From positions 59,592 to 123,591 of the forward strand of contig NZ_FNNG01000010.1 in the NCBI RefSeq assembly GCF_900106765.1: a DNA stretch of 64,000 nucleotides, in the 5' to 3' direction. Source of the DNA: Tepidimicrobium xylanilyticum. GTDB taxonomy: Bacteria; Bacillota; Clostridia; Tissierellales; Tepidimicrobiaceae. How positions within the stretch are numbered: the first letter of the stretch is position 1; each line of letters opens with the position of its first letter. Shown piece after piece: positions 28,322 through 36,498 of the stretch. A program made the translations under genes and the position numbers. Below the pieces are notes generated by a model that saw only the letters and a program-made list of their open reading frames with translations, made no database searches and was not told where the DNA came from.

Positions 28322-28858
28322 AGCTACTTTTTCACCAACTAACAAATTCAATATATTTTTGTAAATATATTCAGTATTGCTTTCCCATACGGAGCAAATT
28401 CTTCTTGCTTGTTCATCAGTAGCTACATTTATATACAAGCTGAATAGGGTCTCGTCTTTTTCTACTAGCTTTAAATTTACCATGTATTGACTATCCTCTT
28501 TTTGGTAATAGTCATATAGTACCTGAGTTGCTTTTTTTTCCTTTTCCCTAATTTCCATAAATTTTTCTACAATTTCTTCTTTAATTTTTTTTGGGATTCT
28601 ATCTTCAAAATAAGATAAAGTAGCTTTGCCTTTATCCAATATATGATAATAGTTATTACCGTCTTTATTTATATATTCGATGAAATCAGATTGAATGAGT
28701 TCAGATAAAAACTGTTGTATTAAAAAATAATTCATATAATTCCTTTCCAATACGAACTCGGTTATCTGTTCATTGGTTAAAGGCTTTTCTGATTTATCGA
28801 TTATATATAATAAAAGTAACTTGTTTTGAGCTAATTCTTCGGTATTATCAATAAACAT
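28310..28858 (-). CDS. DUF4364 family protein
   Basis: A 182-residue protein of a Clostridial family with a winged-helix-like N-terminus: NKLLLLYIIDKSEKPLTNEQ, then LIQQFLSELIQSDFIEYINK and YYHILDKGKATLSYF. It could be a DNA-binding regulator, but no target is known. The ATG start has GAGGTG six bases before it. A GTG 9 bp earlier falls inside the SD. Convergent with and overlapping the beta-propeller gene. Confidence 0.85.
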   Translation of the reverse strand: MFIDNTEELAQNKLLLLYIIDKSEKPLTNEQITEFVLERNYMNYFLIQQFLSELIQSDFIEYINKDGNNYYHILDKGKATLSYFEDRIPKKIKEEIVEKFMEIREKEKKATQVLYDYYQKEDSQYMVNLKLVEKDETLFSLYINVATDEQARRICSVWESNTEYIYKNILNLLVGEKVASVE

Positions 28859-28913
28859 ATTAAACACCTCACTGCTGTTAATATATTGCCATTAAATTAA
28901 ATTATACCACAAA

Positions 28914-28947
28914 TTAAGAGGTAAGTGACAAATCACTTACCTCTTAA
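28914..28947 (-). terminator. terminator of the SASP gene
   Basis: TTAAGAGGTAAGTGA pairs perfectly with TCACTTACCTCTTAA around a 4-nt loop, directly after the spore protein stop codon. Tails on both sides are AT-rich. Confidence 0.85.
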
Positions 28948-28949
28948 TA

Positions 28950-29153
28950 TTATTTACCTGCTATTTGATTTTGTGCAGTTTCCACTAGTTTTTTGACCAT
29001 ATATCCACCAACATAACCATTAACCCTAGAAGGTAGTTCACCTTTATCTATACTATTATAATTAGAAATACCTAATTCATTTGCAATTTCCAACTTCATT
29101 TGTTCAAGTGCTTGCTTAGCCTCAGGGACTAATATTTTATTACTATTAGCCAT
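28950..29153 (-). CDS. alpha/beta-type small acid-soluble spore protein
   Basis: A 67-residue SASP that coats and protects spore DNA. It shows the family core: ALEQMKLEIANELGI, containing the GPR protease cleavage region around LEIANE, followed by SRVNGYVGGYMVKKLVETAQ. The start is the ATG after GGAGGGAAAA. Transcribed alone, with a forespore-like promoter upstream and a strong terminator. Direct evidence that the organism makes endospores. Confidence 0.96.
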   Translation of the reverse strand: MANSNKILVPEAKQALEQMKLEIANELGISNYNSIDKGELPSRVNGYVGGYMVKKLVETAQNQIAGK

Positions 29154-29195
29154 TTTTTCCCTCCTTACAACAACATATTTGAGTCGTTGCATTAA

Positions 29196-29225
29196 TAATA
29201 TAACCTTATTTAAATAAAAATATGC
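29196..29225 (-). promoter_or_regulatory. possible forespore (sigma-G-type) promoter of the SASP gene
   Basis: On the minus strand GCATA is followed 18 bp later by TATATTA, resembling the GHATR and CATWHTA boxes of sigma-G promoters with one mismatch. It lies about 45 bp upstream of the start codon of a gene normally under sigma-G control. Confidence 0.45.
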
Positions 29226-29436
29226 TGCCAATAAATAGTAAGCATAATAAGTAAAGACTTACAAGGAATGATTCATATATTTATAGATAAAATAATATAA
29301 ATAGTATAATAATATACGTCATAAAAAAAGATTAATTAGACTAATTTCTAATAGCACAAAAAATATGAAGATTTATTGGAAGTAATAATAATACATTCTA
29401 AGAATAAATTGTATTAAAGGAGTATTGGGAGGTGAT

Positions 29437-30210
29437 ATGTTGAGAAGAGTTAAGAGAGAGGATAATATAATATATAGACTGCTAATTGTCTTATTTATTC
29501 TTATTATTTCTATATCTTATACTAGTATAAAAACGAACAATGGCATAATTGAAGTTTTTTCTAATAAAAGGGAATTGCCAATTTATAGCGTTGAAACGGA
29601 AGAAAAAAAGGTAGCAATAAGCTTTGATGCTGCTTGGGGTGATAACTATACATTAGGAATATTGGATATTTTAGATAGGTACAATATAAAATCTACCTTT
29701 TTCCTAGTAGGATTTTGGGTGGACAAATACCCAGAACACGTTAAGGAAATATATAAAAGAGGCCATGATGTAGGCAATCATTCAACTAATCATCCATATA
29801 TGACAAAATTATCTGATGAGGAAATTGTAAAGGAATTGAATATAACAGCTGAAAAGATCGAAAAACTAATTAATGAAAGGCCGACTCTTTTTAGACCTCC
29901 CTTTGGAGACTATAACGATAGAGTAATAAATCTTTGTAGAGAAAATGGCTATTATGTAATTCAATGGGATGTTGATTCATTAGATTGGAAGGAGTTGGGT
30001 GTCCAGCCTGTTGTAGATAGGGTTACCAGGAATGTGCAGAAGGGTTCAATAATTCTTTTTCATAATAATGCTAAATACGTATTAGATTACCTACCTATAG
30101 TAATTGAAAGATTACAAGCTGAAGGATATGAGATAGTACCTATTTCAAAATTAATATATAAAGATAATTTTTATATAGATAATACTGGTAGACAAAAAAT
30201 AAACGAGTAA
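29437..30210 (+). CDS. PdaB-like polysaccharide deacetylase
   Basis: Membrane-anchored NodB-domain protein of about 257 residues, probably a peptidoglycan N-acetyl deacetylase acting outside the membrane or at the forespore. One transmembrane helix (LLIVLFILIISISYT) comes first. Catalytic motifs follow: ISFDAAWG (first Asp), GNHSTNHPY (metal His pair), RPPFGDYN, and LFHNN near the end. The second Asp of the usual DD motif is Ala, as in PdaB relatives, which act late in sporulation. ATG and TTG starts overlap behind GGGAGGTGAT. I list the ATG. The 280-bp upstream gap shows only AT-rich sequence and the SASP promoter. Confidence 0.88.
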   Translation: MLRRVKREDNIIYRLLIVLFILIISISYTSIKTNNGIIEVFSNKRELPIYSVETEEKKVAISFDAAWGDNYTLGILDILDRYNIKSTFFLVGFWVDKYPEHVKEIYKRGHDVGNHSTNHPYMTKLSDEEIVKELNITAEKIEKLINERPTLFRPPFGDYNDRVINLCRENGYYVIQWDVDSLDWKELGVQPVVDRVTRNVQKGSIILFHNNAKYVLDYLPIVIERLQAEGYEIVPISKLIYKDNFYIDNTGRQKINE

Positions 30211-30421
30211 AAAAGTTAAAATTATTGGGTTATAAAATTTGCTGGTAAAAAAACAGAGGTTTTGATAAAATATTATCAATAATTACTAAGGATAAATAAT
30301 CTATAATGATTTTAGCATATTACTAAAAAAGAATTTAATTTTAGCATAATACCAGAATTCAAGGAATAAATATAGTTATATAGATTATGGAATACATAAG
30401 AATAAGGGGGAGATGGTATTT

Positions 30422-31099
30422 GTGATGAAGAGAAATATTGATACTAATATAGTAGAGATTATAGGGAAGGTAAACAGCGAGTTGGAATTTAGCCACGAGA
30501 TGTATGGGGAAGGTTTTTATAATTTTTTCATTGAAATTCCTAGGTTGAGCAATTCCGTAGACATTTTGCCTGTAACTATTTCTGAAAGATTAATAGTAGA
30601 TATGGACTTATCCACGGGAACTTATATTCAAATCTTTGGTCAATTGCGTTCCTATAATCGTTACATAGAAAATAGTAGCAAATTGGTACTAACCGTATTT
30701 GCAAGGGATATTACTCTTTTACAGGACAAAGAAGAAATTAGAGAACTATTAAAATCGCCTAATGAAATATTTTTAGATGGCTATATTTGTAAACCTCCCA
30801 TCTATAGAACTACACCTTTGGGAAGGGAAATTTCTGATTTGTTAGTTGCAGTCAATAGAGCTTATAATAAATCCGATTACATACCTTGTATAGCTTGGGG
30901 AAGGAATGCTAGGTTCTGCGAAAAACTGTTGGTAGGAGATCATGTTAGATTGTGGGGAAGAATACAAAGTCGAGAGTATCAGAAAAAGCACAATAACGGT
31001 GAAATTGAAACGAAAGTGGCTTATGAAGTATCCATTTCAAAGTTAGAATATATAGAAAATGATAACAATAGGTTAAGTCTATGTGAAGAAGAGGCTTAA
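30422..31099 (+). CDS. single-stranded DNA-binding-like protein with two OB-type domains
   Basis: A 225-residue protein. The N-terminal half (NIVEIIGKVNSELEFSHE, then FYNFFIEIPRLS) and the C-terminal half (NEIFLDGYICKPPIYRTTP, then SDYIPCIAWGRNA and GDHVRLWGRIQSREYQ) each look like an SSB-type OB fold, so it appears to be a tandem SSB-like protein. Unlike SSB it lacks the acidic DDDIPF-type tail. It ends LSLCEEEA. The likely start is GTG 9 nt after GGGGAG. An ATG at 30413 lies too close to that SD. The upstream gap of about 210 bp holds two copies of TTTTAGCATA 29 bp apart and nothing else clear. Confidence 0.75.
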   Translation: MMKRNIDTNIVEIIGKVNSELEFSHEMYGEGFYNFFIEIPRLSNSVDILPVTISERLIVDMDLSTGTYIQIFGQLRSYNRYIENSSKLVLTVFARDITLLQDKEEIRELLKSPNEIFLDGYICKPPIYRTTPLGREISDLLVAVNRAYNKSDYIPCIAWGRNARFCEKLLVGDHVRLWGRIQSREYQKKHNNGEIETKVAYEVSISKLEYIENDNNRLSLCEEEA

Positions 31100-31149
31100 C
31101 CCTACATTATAGGGCAAAATAAGGAATTGATCTAGTTATGATACCATTT

Positions 31150-31210
31150 AATCACACTTTTCTATTATATTGTTTGATAATTAAAAATAGAAGGGTGTGA
31201 TTATTTTAAT
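31150..31210 (+). terminator. terminator after the SSB-like gene
   Basis: AATCACACTTTTCTATT pairs with AATAGAAGGGTGTGATT with two G-U pairs. The 19-nt loop is large. The tail is TATTTTAATTT. Confidence 0.7.
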
Positions 31211-31237
31211 TTCCTCTTTTCTCTACTCCCTATTTTA

Positions 31238-31246
31238 TGGTATAAT
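31238..31246 (+). promoter_or_regulatory. extended -10 promoter for the small membrane peptide and hpt
   Basis: TGG-TATAAT is an extended -10 box about 60 bp before a 41-codon ORF. There is no clear -35 hexamer. Confidence 0.5.
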
Positions 31247-31305
31247 CAACACAATATAACCTAACTATTATGTTAATTAATAATTGAGTTTTAAGGAGAA
31301 GATGG

Positions 31306-31431
31306 ATGAATGTAAAGATAGTTATAATAGTTACAGTTATAACAATATTGGTGAGTTTACAATATACTTTAAACAAAATTTTGGTAGAATTAAGGGAAAT
31401 TAAAAGGATATTAATGAGTAAGTATAGGTAA
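31306..31431 (+). CDS. 41-residue membrane peptide
   Basis: A short ORF from ATG to TAA with AAGGAG at good spacing. Residues 4-17 are almost entirely hydrophobic (KIVIIVTVITILVSL), giving one membrane helix. The rest is a charged amphipathic tail (NKILVELREIKRILMSKYR). It follows an extended -10 promoter and lies 21 bp before hpt, so the two are probably co-transcribed. I recognise no family. It could be a small regulatory membrane protein or a translated leader. Confidence 0.6.
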   Translation: MNVKIVIIVTVITILVSLQYTLNKILVELREIKRILMSKYR

Positions 31432-31452
31432 TTGACAAGGGAGGAGAAGTAA

Positions 31453-31980
31453 TTGGCAAAGGAGAAAAATCAAAGGATATTATTTAGTTCCAAAGAAATA
31501 TCTGAGAGAGTAAATGAGTTAGGAAAAGAAATAACCAGAGATTATGATGGCAACGACATAGTTGTAATATCCTTGCTAAGGGGAAGTTTCGTTTTTGCAG
31601 CTGATTTAGTGCGTAGCATTGAAGTACCTGTAAATATTGATTTCATGATTACTTCAAGCTATGGTCATGAAGAGGTTTCCTCAGGCAAAGTAGACATAAT
31701 TGCAGACATTAGAACTAGTATTGAAGGCAAGCATGTTTTAATTGTGGATGATATAATGGATTCTGGATTTACCATGAGTAAAGTAATAGAATATGTAGAA
31801 AAGAAAAAACCCGAATCTATTAAGGTTTGTGTTATGCTAGATAAACCAAGCAGAAGAAAGGTGGAAATATCTCCAGATTATGTAGGTTTTAAGATTCCAG
31901 ATGTTTTTATAGTAGGTTATGGGCTTGATTATGGTGATTATTATAGGAATACCCCGTATATTTTTACATTTGACGATTAG
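31453..31980 (+). CDS. hpt: hypoxanthine-guanine phosphoribosyltransferase
   Basis: Purine salvage enzyme joining hypoxanthine or guanine to PRPP. It has 175 residues. The PRPP loop is VLIVDDIMDSGFTMSK, the early SLLRGSFVFAADLVR motif is present, and VGFKIPDVFIVGYGLDY binds the base. Starts with TTG after GGGAGGAG. Preceded by a small membrane peptide gene and followed by a short hairpin. Confidence 0.95.
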   Translation: MAKEKNQRILFSSKEISERVNELGKEITRDYDGNDIVVISLLRGSFVFAADLVRSIEVPVNIDFMITSSYGHEEVSSGKVDIIADIRTSIEGKHVLIVDDIMDSGFTMSKVIEYVEKKKPESIKVCVMLDKPSRRKVEISPDYVGFKIPDVFIVGYGLDYGDYYRNTPYIFTFDD

Positions 31981-31981
31981 G

Positions 31982-32007
31982 AAACTTAAGGTTAATCCTA
32001 AGTTTTT
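31982..32007 (+). terminator. terminator after hpt
   Basis: AAACTTAAGG pairs with CCTAAGTTT with one bulged A, and a TTTTTA tail follows just after the hpt stop codon. Confidence 0.6.
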
Positions 32008-32044
32008 ACATTAAATTATAACTAAAATAAAGTAGGGATGCACA

Positions 32045-32995
32045 ATGTTAAAAAATGGAAATAGACCATCGATTTTAGGGACTAATGTTTTGTTTTTAAT
32101 ATCTGCCTTGTTGCTTTTAACTTTGGGAGCCAAAGTACAACATAGAGAATTATATTCTGGCCTTATAATAACTGAATTTATTATTATATTATTGCCTACT
32201 CTTTTGTATATAAAACTGAGAGGTCATTCCATTGCAGAAGTGTTAAGGCTTAATAGTATTAGCTTTCTTCAATTCATTTATATAATATTTATAGTAATTT
32301 TTGCTTATCCTATTGCTATATTTTTAAATTATATAAGTATCATGATAATAAGTAGATTTGGTCAAGTTATACCAAGTTCAGTTCCTATTCCAAGTAATTA
32401 TCAGGAATTTATTAAAAGTTTCTTAGTGATAGCTTTAAGTCCAGGTATATGTGAGGAAGCTATGTTTAGGGGATTGATAATGAATTCCTATGAGAATATG
32501 GGCAAGAAAAAAGCTCTTGTTTATTCTGCTATTTTATTTGGCATGTTCCATTTTAATAGTCAGAATCTATTAGGTCCAATTTTTCTAGGTATTATCTTTG
32601 GTATAGTAGTTTTCAAGACTGATTCCATTTTATCAGCAATAATTGGTCATACATTGAATAATACAATTGCTTTAGCACTAGGATATGGTCTTAATAGATT
32701 TGGGGGTTATAATCAGAATTTTGATGGAGTAAACTTAGCTATGCCAGAAATGGATTTGATGCTTTATGGGATTATTATAATGGGTATATTTGCTCTAGTA
32801 TTTGGAATTCTACTTATTAAGCTTATTAACTCATTACCTAGTAGAAAAACCATTTCAATAGGTTTTTCCAATGGATATAATAACTTATTTGTTAATACAA
32901 TAAGAAGGGCTAGAATGAATATATGGGAAAGGATTCCAATATGGATATTCATAACTGTATTTATAGTATGGAATTATATTGTGTTCTTTTCATAG
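32045..32995 (+). CDS. CPBP-family intramembrane glutamic endopeptidase
   Basis: Multi-pass membrane protein of 316 residues, of the CAAX protease and bacteriocin-processing (Abi) family. The catalytic EE pair is in CEEAMFRGL, the next motif is FGMFHFN and the third GHTLNN, all within hydrophobic helices. Members act as membrane proteases or in self-immunity. The substrate is unknown here. ATG after GTAGGGATG. It stands alone, with no bacteriocin genes nearby. Confidence 0.87.
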   Translation: MLKNGNRPSILGTNVLFLISALLLLTLGAKVQHRELYSGLIITEFIIILLPTLLYIKLRGHSIAEVLRLNSISFLQFIYIIFIVIFAYPIAIFLNYISIMIISRFGQVIPSSVPIPSNYQEFIKSFLVIALSPGICEEAMFRGLIMNSYENMGKKKALVYSAILFGMFHFNSQNLLGPIFLGIIFGIVVFKTDSILSAIIGHTLNNTIALALGYGLNRFGGYNQNFDGVNLAMPEMDLMLYGIIIMGIFALVFGILLIKLINSLPSRKTISIGFSNGYNNLFVNTIRRARMNIWERIPIWIFITVFIVWNYIVFFS

Positions 32996-33006
32996 AATAA
33001 ATCTTA

Positions 33007-33036
33007 CCCTCCTATCTAATAATAGATTTAGGAGGG
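33007..33036 (+). promoter_or_regulatory. hairpin sequestering the SD of the SASP-like gene
   Basis: CCCTCCTA pairs with TAGGAGGG and TCTA with TAGA, giving a 12-bp interrupted stem. The right arm is the AGGAGGG SD of the gene starting at 33043. No U run follows, so it is more likely a translation control or insulation element than a terminator. Confidence 0.55.
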
Positions 33037-33042
33037 ATTGTT

Positions 33043-33240
33043 GTGGAAAAAAAGAATAGAAAAAGGAAGAAGAAGAAAAAAGAGACCTTGGAAGATAAAT
33101 TAAAATATGAAATAGCAGAAGAATTGGGTTTAATGGATAAAATAAGGGAAGTAGGTTGGGGTGGATTAACTGCTAAAGAATCTGGGAAAATTGGAGGATT
33201 GATTAATGTTAGGAAAAGACAAATAAAGAAAGGTGATTAG
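33043..33240 (+). CDS. SASP-like spore DNA-binding protein with a polybasic N-terminus
   Basis: A 65-residue protein. The second half, LKYEIAEELGLMDKIREVGW followed by GGLTAKESGKIGGLINVRKR, matches the alpha/beta SASP core (a GPR-type cleavage region and the GG..KIGG motif). It is preceded by a very basic stretch (NRKRKKKKKE), so it would be basic and not acidic. Starts with GTG after AGGAGGG, which lies in a hairpin. Its end is 22 bp before the methyltransferase start. Probably a forespore DNA-binding protein. I infer the role from the core motif only. Confidence 0.72.
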   Translation: MEKKNRKRKKKKKETLEDKLKYEIAEELGLMDKIREVGWGGLTAKESGKIGGLINVRKRQIKKGD

Positions 33241-33262
33241 AAAAGATAAGGGGGACATAATT

Positions 33263-33997
33263 TTGTATGAGGATTTTGCTTTTATTTATGATGATTTAAT
33301 GGCAGATGTAGATTATGAAAAATGGTATTTTTATATATTGGAAATGTTGAATAGATTTAATAGAGAACCCAAGTGCGTATTGGAAATGGCTTGTGGAACT
33401 GGAAACTTATCCTATTATTTTGCTAAAGATCGGTTCGATTTAACTTGCTTTGATCTTTCAACAGATATGTTAAGCGTTGCATATAATAAGTTGAGTAAGT
33501 TTAAAAATGTTACTCTATTAAACCAAAATATGGTGGATTTTAGAATAAATAAAAAATTTGATCTCATACTTGCCATATGTGATAGCATTAATTATATATT
33601 GGATGAGAGTCAATTGCTTGAAACCTTTAGAAATGTAAAAAAGCACCTTGACAAAGGTGGAATTTTTATATTCGATATTAATTCATATTATAAATTAAAA
33701 GAGATTATAGGAAATAATACTTTTATAGAAGATACAGATGATATTTTTTACATTTGGCAGAACTATTTCGATGATGAGGATAATATTTGCCAATTCTATT
33801 TAACGTTTTTCATAAAAAGGGAAAAAGGGAATTATAGAAGATTTGATGAAGAACATCTAGAAAAAGCCTATAAGGAAGAAGAAATATGCGAACTACTTAA
33901 AAATGCTGGATTTTCTCAAGTTGAAGCCTATCACAGTTTCACTTTTAATAAGCCCTCTGGAGAAAGCGAAAGGATCCATTTTGTCTGTTTACCTTAA
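33263..33997 (+). CDS. class I SAM-dependent methyltransferase
   Basis: A 244-residue Rossmann-fold methyltransferase. Motif I is VLEMACGTGNLSYYFA, an acidic motif II is LTCFDLSTDML, and LILAICDSINYIL holds motif IV. The N-terminus MYEDFAFIYDDLMADVDYEKW is typical of a Firmicute family often near rRNA or stress genes. The substrate is unknown. Best start is TTG 10 nt after AAGGGGG. An earlier GTG at 33233 overlaps the SASP-like gene. Confidence 0.86.
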   Translation: MYEDFAFIYDDLMADVDYEKWYFYILEMLNRFNREPKCVLEMACGTGNLSYYFAKDRFDLTCFDLSTDMLSVAYNKLSKFKNVTLLNQNMVDFRINKKFDLILAICDSINYILDESQLLETFRNVKKHLDKGGIFIFDINSYYKLKEIIGNNTFIEDTDDIFYIWQNYFDDEDNICQFYLTFFIKREKGNYRRFDEEHLEKAYKEEEICELLKNAGFSQVEAYHSFTFNKPSGESERIHFVCLP

Positions 33998-34044
33998 ATT
34001 AGCATAAAATTATAGAATAATTATCACATCTTTGGGAAAACTAT

Positions 34045-34074
34045 TTGACAAAGAGATATATATTGTGATAGACT
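34045..34074 (+). promoter_or_regulatory. promoter of the cold-shock gene
   Basis: TTGACA and TAGACT are separated by 18 bp, leaving a leader of about 55 nt before the cold-shock gene. Such leaders are often temperature-responsive, but I see no specific fold here. Confidence 0.45.
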
Positions 34075-34137
34075 GAATAAAAGTAGATGATACATAGGAT
34101 TCATCTATTAAATTGTTGTATTGGAGGAATGTTTTAA

Positions 34138-34338
34138 ATGGTAAAAGGAACAGTAAAGTGGTTTAATGCTACTAAAGGCTATGGATTTATATCCACTGAA
34201 GATGGCGAGGATGTGTTTGTACATTATTCAGCTATTGAAAGCGATGGATTTAAAACTTTAGAAGAAGGACAGAGTGTTGAATTTGAAATAGTTCAAGGTG
34301 AAAAAGGTCCTCAAGCTACTAATGTTATTAAACTATAA
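34138..34338 (+). CDS. cold-shock protein (CspA family)
   Basis: A 66-residue OB-fold RNA chaperone. RNP1-like KGYGFI and RNP2-like VFVHYSAI are both present after [12 protein letters not shown]. Starts with ATG after TTGGAGG. Single gene with its own promoter and terminator. Confidence 0.96.
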   Translation: MVKGTVKWFNATKGYGFISTEDGEDVFVHYSAIESDGFKTLEEGQSVEFEIVQGEKGPQATNVIKL

Positions 34339-34374
34339 ATCCAATTGTTTTATAGGTTTTATAACGGTAGCAAA

Positions 34375-34400
34375 TTAAGCCCCTTAATAGGGGCTTTAAA
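34375..34400 (+). terminator. terminator of the cold-shock gene
   Basis: TTAAGCCCC pairs with GGGGCTTTAA around a short TTAATA loop, followed by AT-rich sequence. Confidence 0.75.
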
Positions 34401-34424
34401 TATTTGAGTTGGGGGCGAATGACT

Positions 34425-35297
34425 ATGAAAGATTACGTTATTCGATGTATAGATGAAAAAGGAAGTATTAGATTATTTGTTGCAATCACAACTAAAATGG
34501 TAGAAGAAGCAAGAATAACTCATAACACTTCTCCTACAGCTACTGCAGCTTTAGGCAGGGTTTTAACAGCAGCTGCAATGTTGGGAATAACCATGAAAGG
34601 GGAAAAAGATACTTTAACCCTGAAGATAAAGGGCGATGGACCTATTGGGAATATAATAGCAGTAGCAAATAGTAGAGGGCAGGTTAAGGGATATGTAGAC
34701 AACCCTTATGCGGATTTATTAACTAGGCCTGATGGCAAATTGGATGTAGGAGGTATAGTAGGTAAAACTGGACAATTGGCAATAATAAAAGATTTAGGTT
34801 TGAAAGAGCCCTATGTAGGTTATTCTAATTTGCTTACTGGAGAAATAGCTGAAGACTTGGTCCATTATTTCTATCATTCTGAACAACAACCTTCAGCCAT
34901 TAATTTAGGTGTATTAGTAGATAAAGATATATCGGTAAGGGCAGCTGGTGGTTATATTCTTCAAATTCTTCCAGATGTAGATAATAGGGATATAGATAGA
35001 GTAGAAGAAATAATAAGAAGAGCTAAGCCTATTTCCACCTTGATTGATGAAGGTTTGAATCCGGAAGAGATTATGGAAACTCTATTTGGAGAATTCAATA
35101 TGAGGATATTAGAAAAGCAATCTATTGAGTTCAAATGTAACTGTAGTAAAGAACGTATAGAAGAAGTCTTATTAAGCTTAGGTAAAGAAGAGATAAGTAA
35201 AATGATTGAAGAGGATGAAAAGGCGGAGGTAGTATGCCATTTTTGCAATAGGAAATATAATTTCACTAAAGATGATTTAAGAAGGCTTATCAATTAA
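34425..35297 (+). CDS. hslO: redox-activated chaperone Hsp33
   Basis: Holdase chaperone switched on by oxidation or heat. It has 290 residues. The C-terminal zinc centre is complete: Cys238 and Cys240 (KCNCSK), then Cys271 and Cys274 (CHFC). The substrate-binding N-terminal domain shows TATAALGRVLTAAAMLG. I choose the ATG 9 nt after GGGGG. A TTG at 34404 would swallow the SD. Followed by a short terminator and the tRNA promoter. Confidence 0.95.
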   Translation: MKDYVIRCIDEKGSIRLFVAITTKMVEEARITHNTSPTATAALGRVLTAAAMLGITMKGEKDTLTLKIKGDGPIGNIIAVANSRGQVKGYVDNPYADLLTRPDGKLDVGGIVGKTGQLAIIKDLGLKEPYVGYSNLLTGEIAEDLVHYFYHSEQQPSAINLGVLVDKDISVRAAGGYILQILPDVDNRDIDRVEEIIRRAKPISTLIDEGLNPEEIMETLFGEFNMRILEKQSIEFKCNCSKERIEEVLLSLGKEEISKMIEEDEKAEVVCHFCNRKYNFTKDDLRRLIN

Positions 35298-35330
35298 TCC
35301 CTGTTTCCAATTGGAAGTGGGGATTTTTAT
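35297..35330 (+). terminator. terminator of hslO
   Basis: ATCCCTGTTTCC pairs with GGAAGTGGGGAT through several G-U pairs and is followed by TTTTTA, just before the tRNA promoter. Confidence 0.65.
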
Positions 35331-35331
35331 G

Positions 35332-35360
35332 TTGACAATACTTAAACAATACTGTATACT
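35332..35360 (+). promoter_or_regulatory. promoter of the tRNA cluster
   Basis: TTGACA and TATACT are separated by 17 bp, 24 bp before the first tRNA. A strong stable-RNA promoter. Confidence 0.88.
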
Positions 35361-35384
35361 ATAATATGTGGCTTTAGTAACTTT

Positions 35385-35460
<76 letters not shown>

Positions 35461-35478
35461 ACAGGATTGATGAAATGT

Positions 35479-35553
35479 GCGGAAGTGGCTCAGTGGTAGA
35501 GCATCGCCTTGCCAAGGCGAGGGTCGCGGGTTCGAATCCCGTTTTCCGCTCCA
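35479..35553 (+). tRNA. tRNA-Gly (GCC)
   Basis: 75 nt with the acceptor stem starting GCGGAAG, anticodon loop TT-GCC-AA on a CGCC/GGCG stem, T-arm GGGTTCGAATCCC and encoded CCA. Second of three tRNAs in one transcript. Confidence 0.98.
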
Positions 35554-35556
35554 TAT

Positions 35557-35631
<75 letters not shown>

Positions 35632-35632
35632 C

Positions 35633-35668
35633 AAACCTTCTATTAATGATAGAAGGTTTAATTTTTTT
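35633..35668 (+). terminator. terminator of the tRNA cluster
   Basis: AAACCTTCTAT pairs perfectly with ATAGAAGGTTT around a 5-nt loop, followed by AA and seven T. Confidence 0.92.
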
Positions 35669-35684
35669 GTAAGAAGGTGGAGAT

Positions 35685-36428
35685 ATGAAAAATCCTTTTA
35701 TACCGTTAGAAATGGCTAATACGGTCATAATAGATGGTAGCATTTCGGAAGAGATGAAGATGAATCTTCAGCGATTAGGTTTAAATATAATTCTGACTAT
35801 ACCTTGCAAGGATATTGCAGAGCCTATTTCCTATCATCCAGATATGGTAATCCACCCTATTAACCACAATACTTTAATTATTGCACCAAATGTTTTTGAT
35901 TATTATGAAGACAAATTATCTAGATTGGGTATTAAAATTATAAAAGGTGAAACCAAATTAACTAAAGACTATCCAGGGGATATTGCATACAATGTAGGTA
36001 GGATAGGTGATTATGCGGTACATAATTTTAAATATACCGATGAGAAACTTAAATATTATCTGAAAAAAGAGAATGTGGAATTTATAGATATTAAACAAGG
36101 TTATGCAAAATGTTCTATGGCTATTGTGGATGATAGAGCTATTATAACAGCAGATTATCCTATTTATAGGGAACTTTGTAAACGAGGAATAAATGTTTTA
36201 TTAATTCAACCAGGTTATGTAACTTTGAAAGGTTATTCTTATGGCTTTATAGGGGGAGCAACCGGAAATTTATCTAATGAAATTGTTATCATTTCCGGGA
36301 ATTTGGATGGACATCCCGACAAGACCGTAATTATAAATTTTGTAAACAAATACAATAAAAAGATTTATTGGTTAAGTAACGAAAAGATTATAGATATTGG
36401 AACTATTATTACTCTTAATTGCCAATAG
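35685..36428 (+). CDS. conserved Clostridial protein of unknown function
   Basis: A 247-residue soluble protein without signal peptide. Notable stretches are HPDMVIHPINHNTLIIAP, DYPGDIAYNVGRIGDYAVHN, KQGYAKCSMAIVDDRAIITA and GFIGGATGNLSNEIVIISGN. The alternating beta/alpha pattern with conserved-looking His, Asp and Gly residues suggests an enzyme-like fold, but I do not recognise a characterised family (DUF6873 is a tentative guess). ATG after AGAAGGTGG. It follows the tRNA terminator and precedes ytxC by 70 bp. Confidence 0.75.
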   Translation: MKNPFIPLEMANTVIIDGSISEEMKMNLQRLGLNIILTIPCKDIAEPISYHPDMVIHPINHNTLIIAPNVFDYYEDKLSRLGIKIIKGETKLTKDYPGDIAYNVGRIGDYAVHNFKYTDEKLKYYLKKENVEFIDIKQGYAKCSMAIVDDRAIITADYPIYRELCKRGINVLLIQPGYVTLKGYSYGFIGGATGNLSNEIVIISGNLDGHPDKTVIINFVNKYNKKIYWLSNEKIIDIGTIITLNCQ

Positions 36429-36498
36429 AGTAACTCTTTATGCAGTATATAGACCTTTTGAGGGAACATACTAGTAACAAGAAGGGAGTGAAAGAGTA

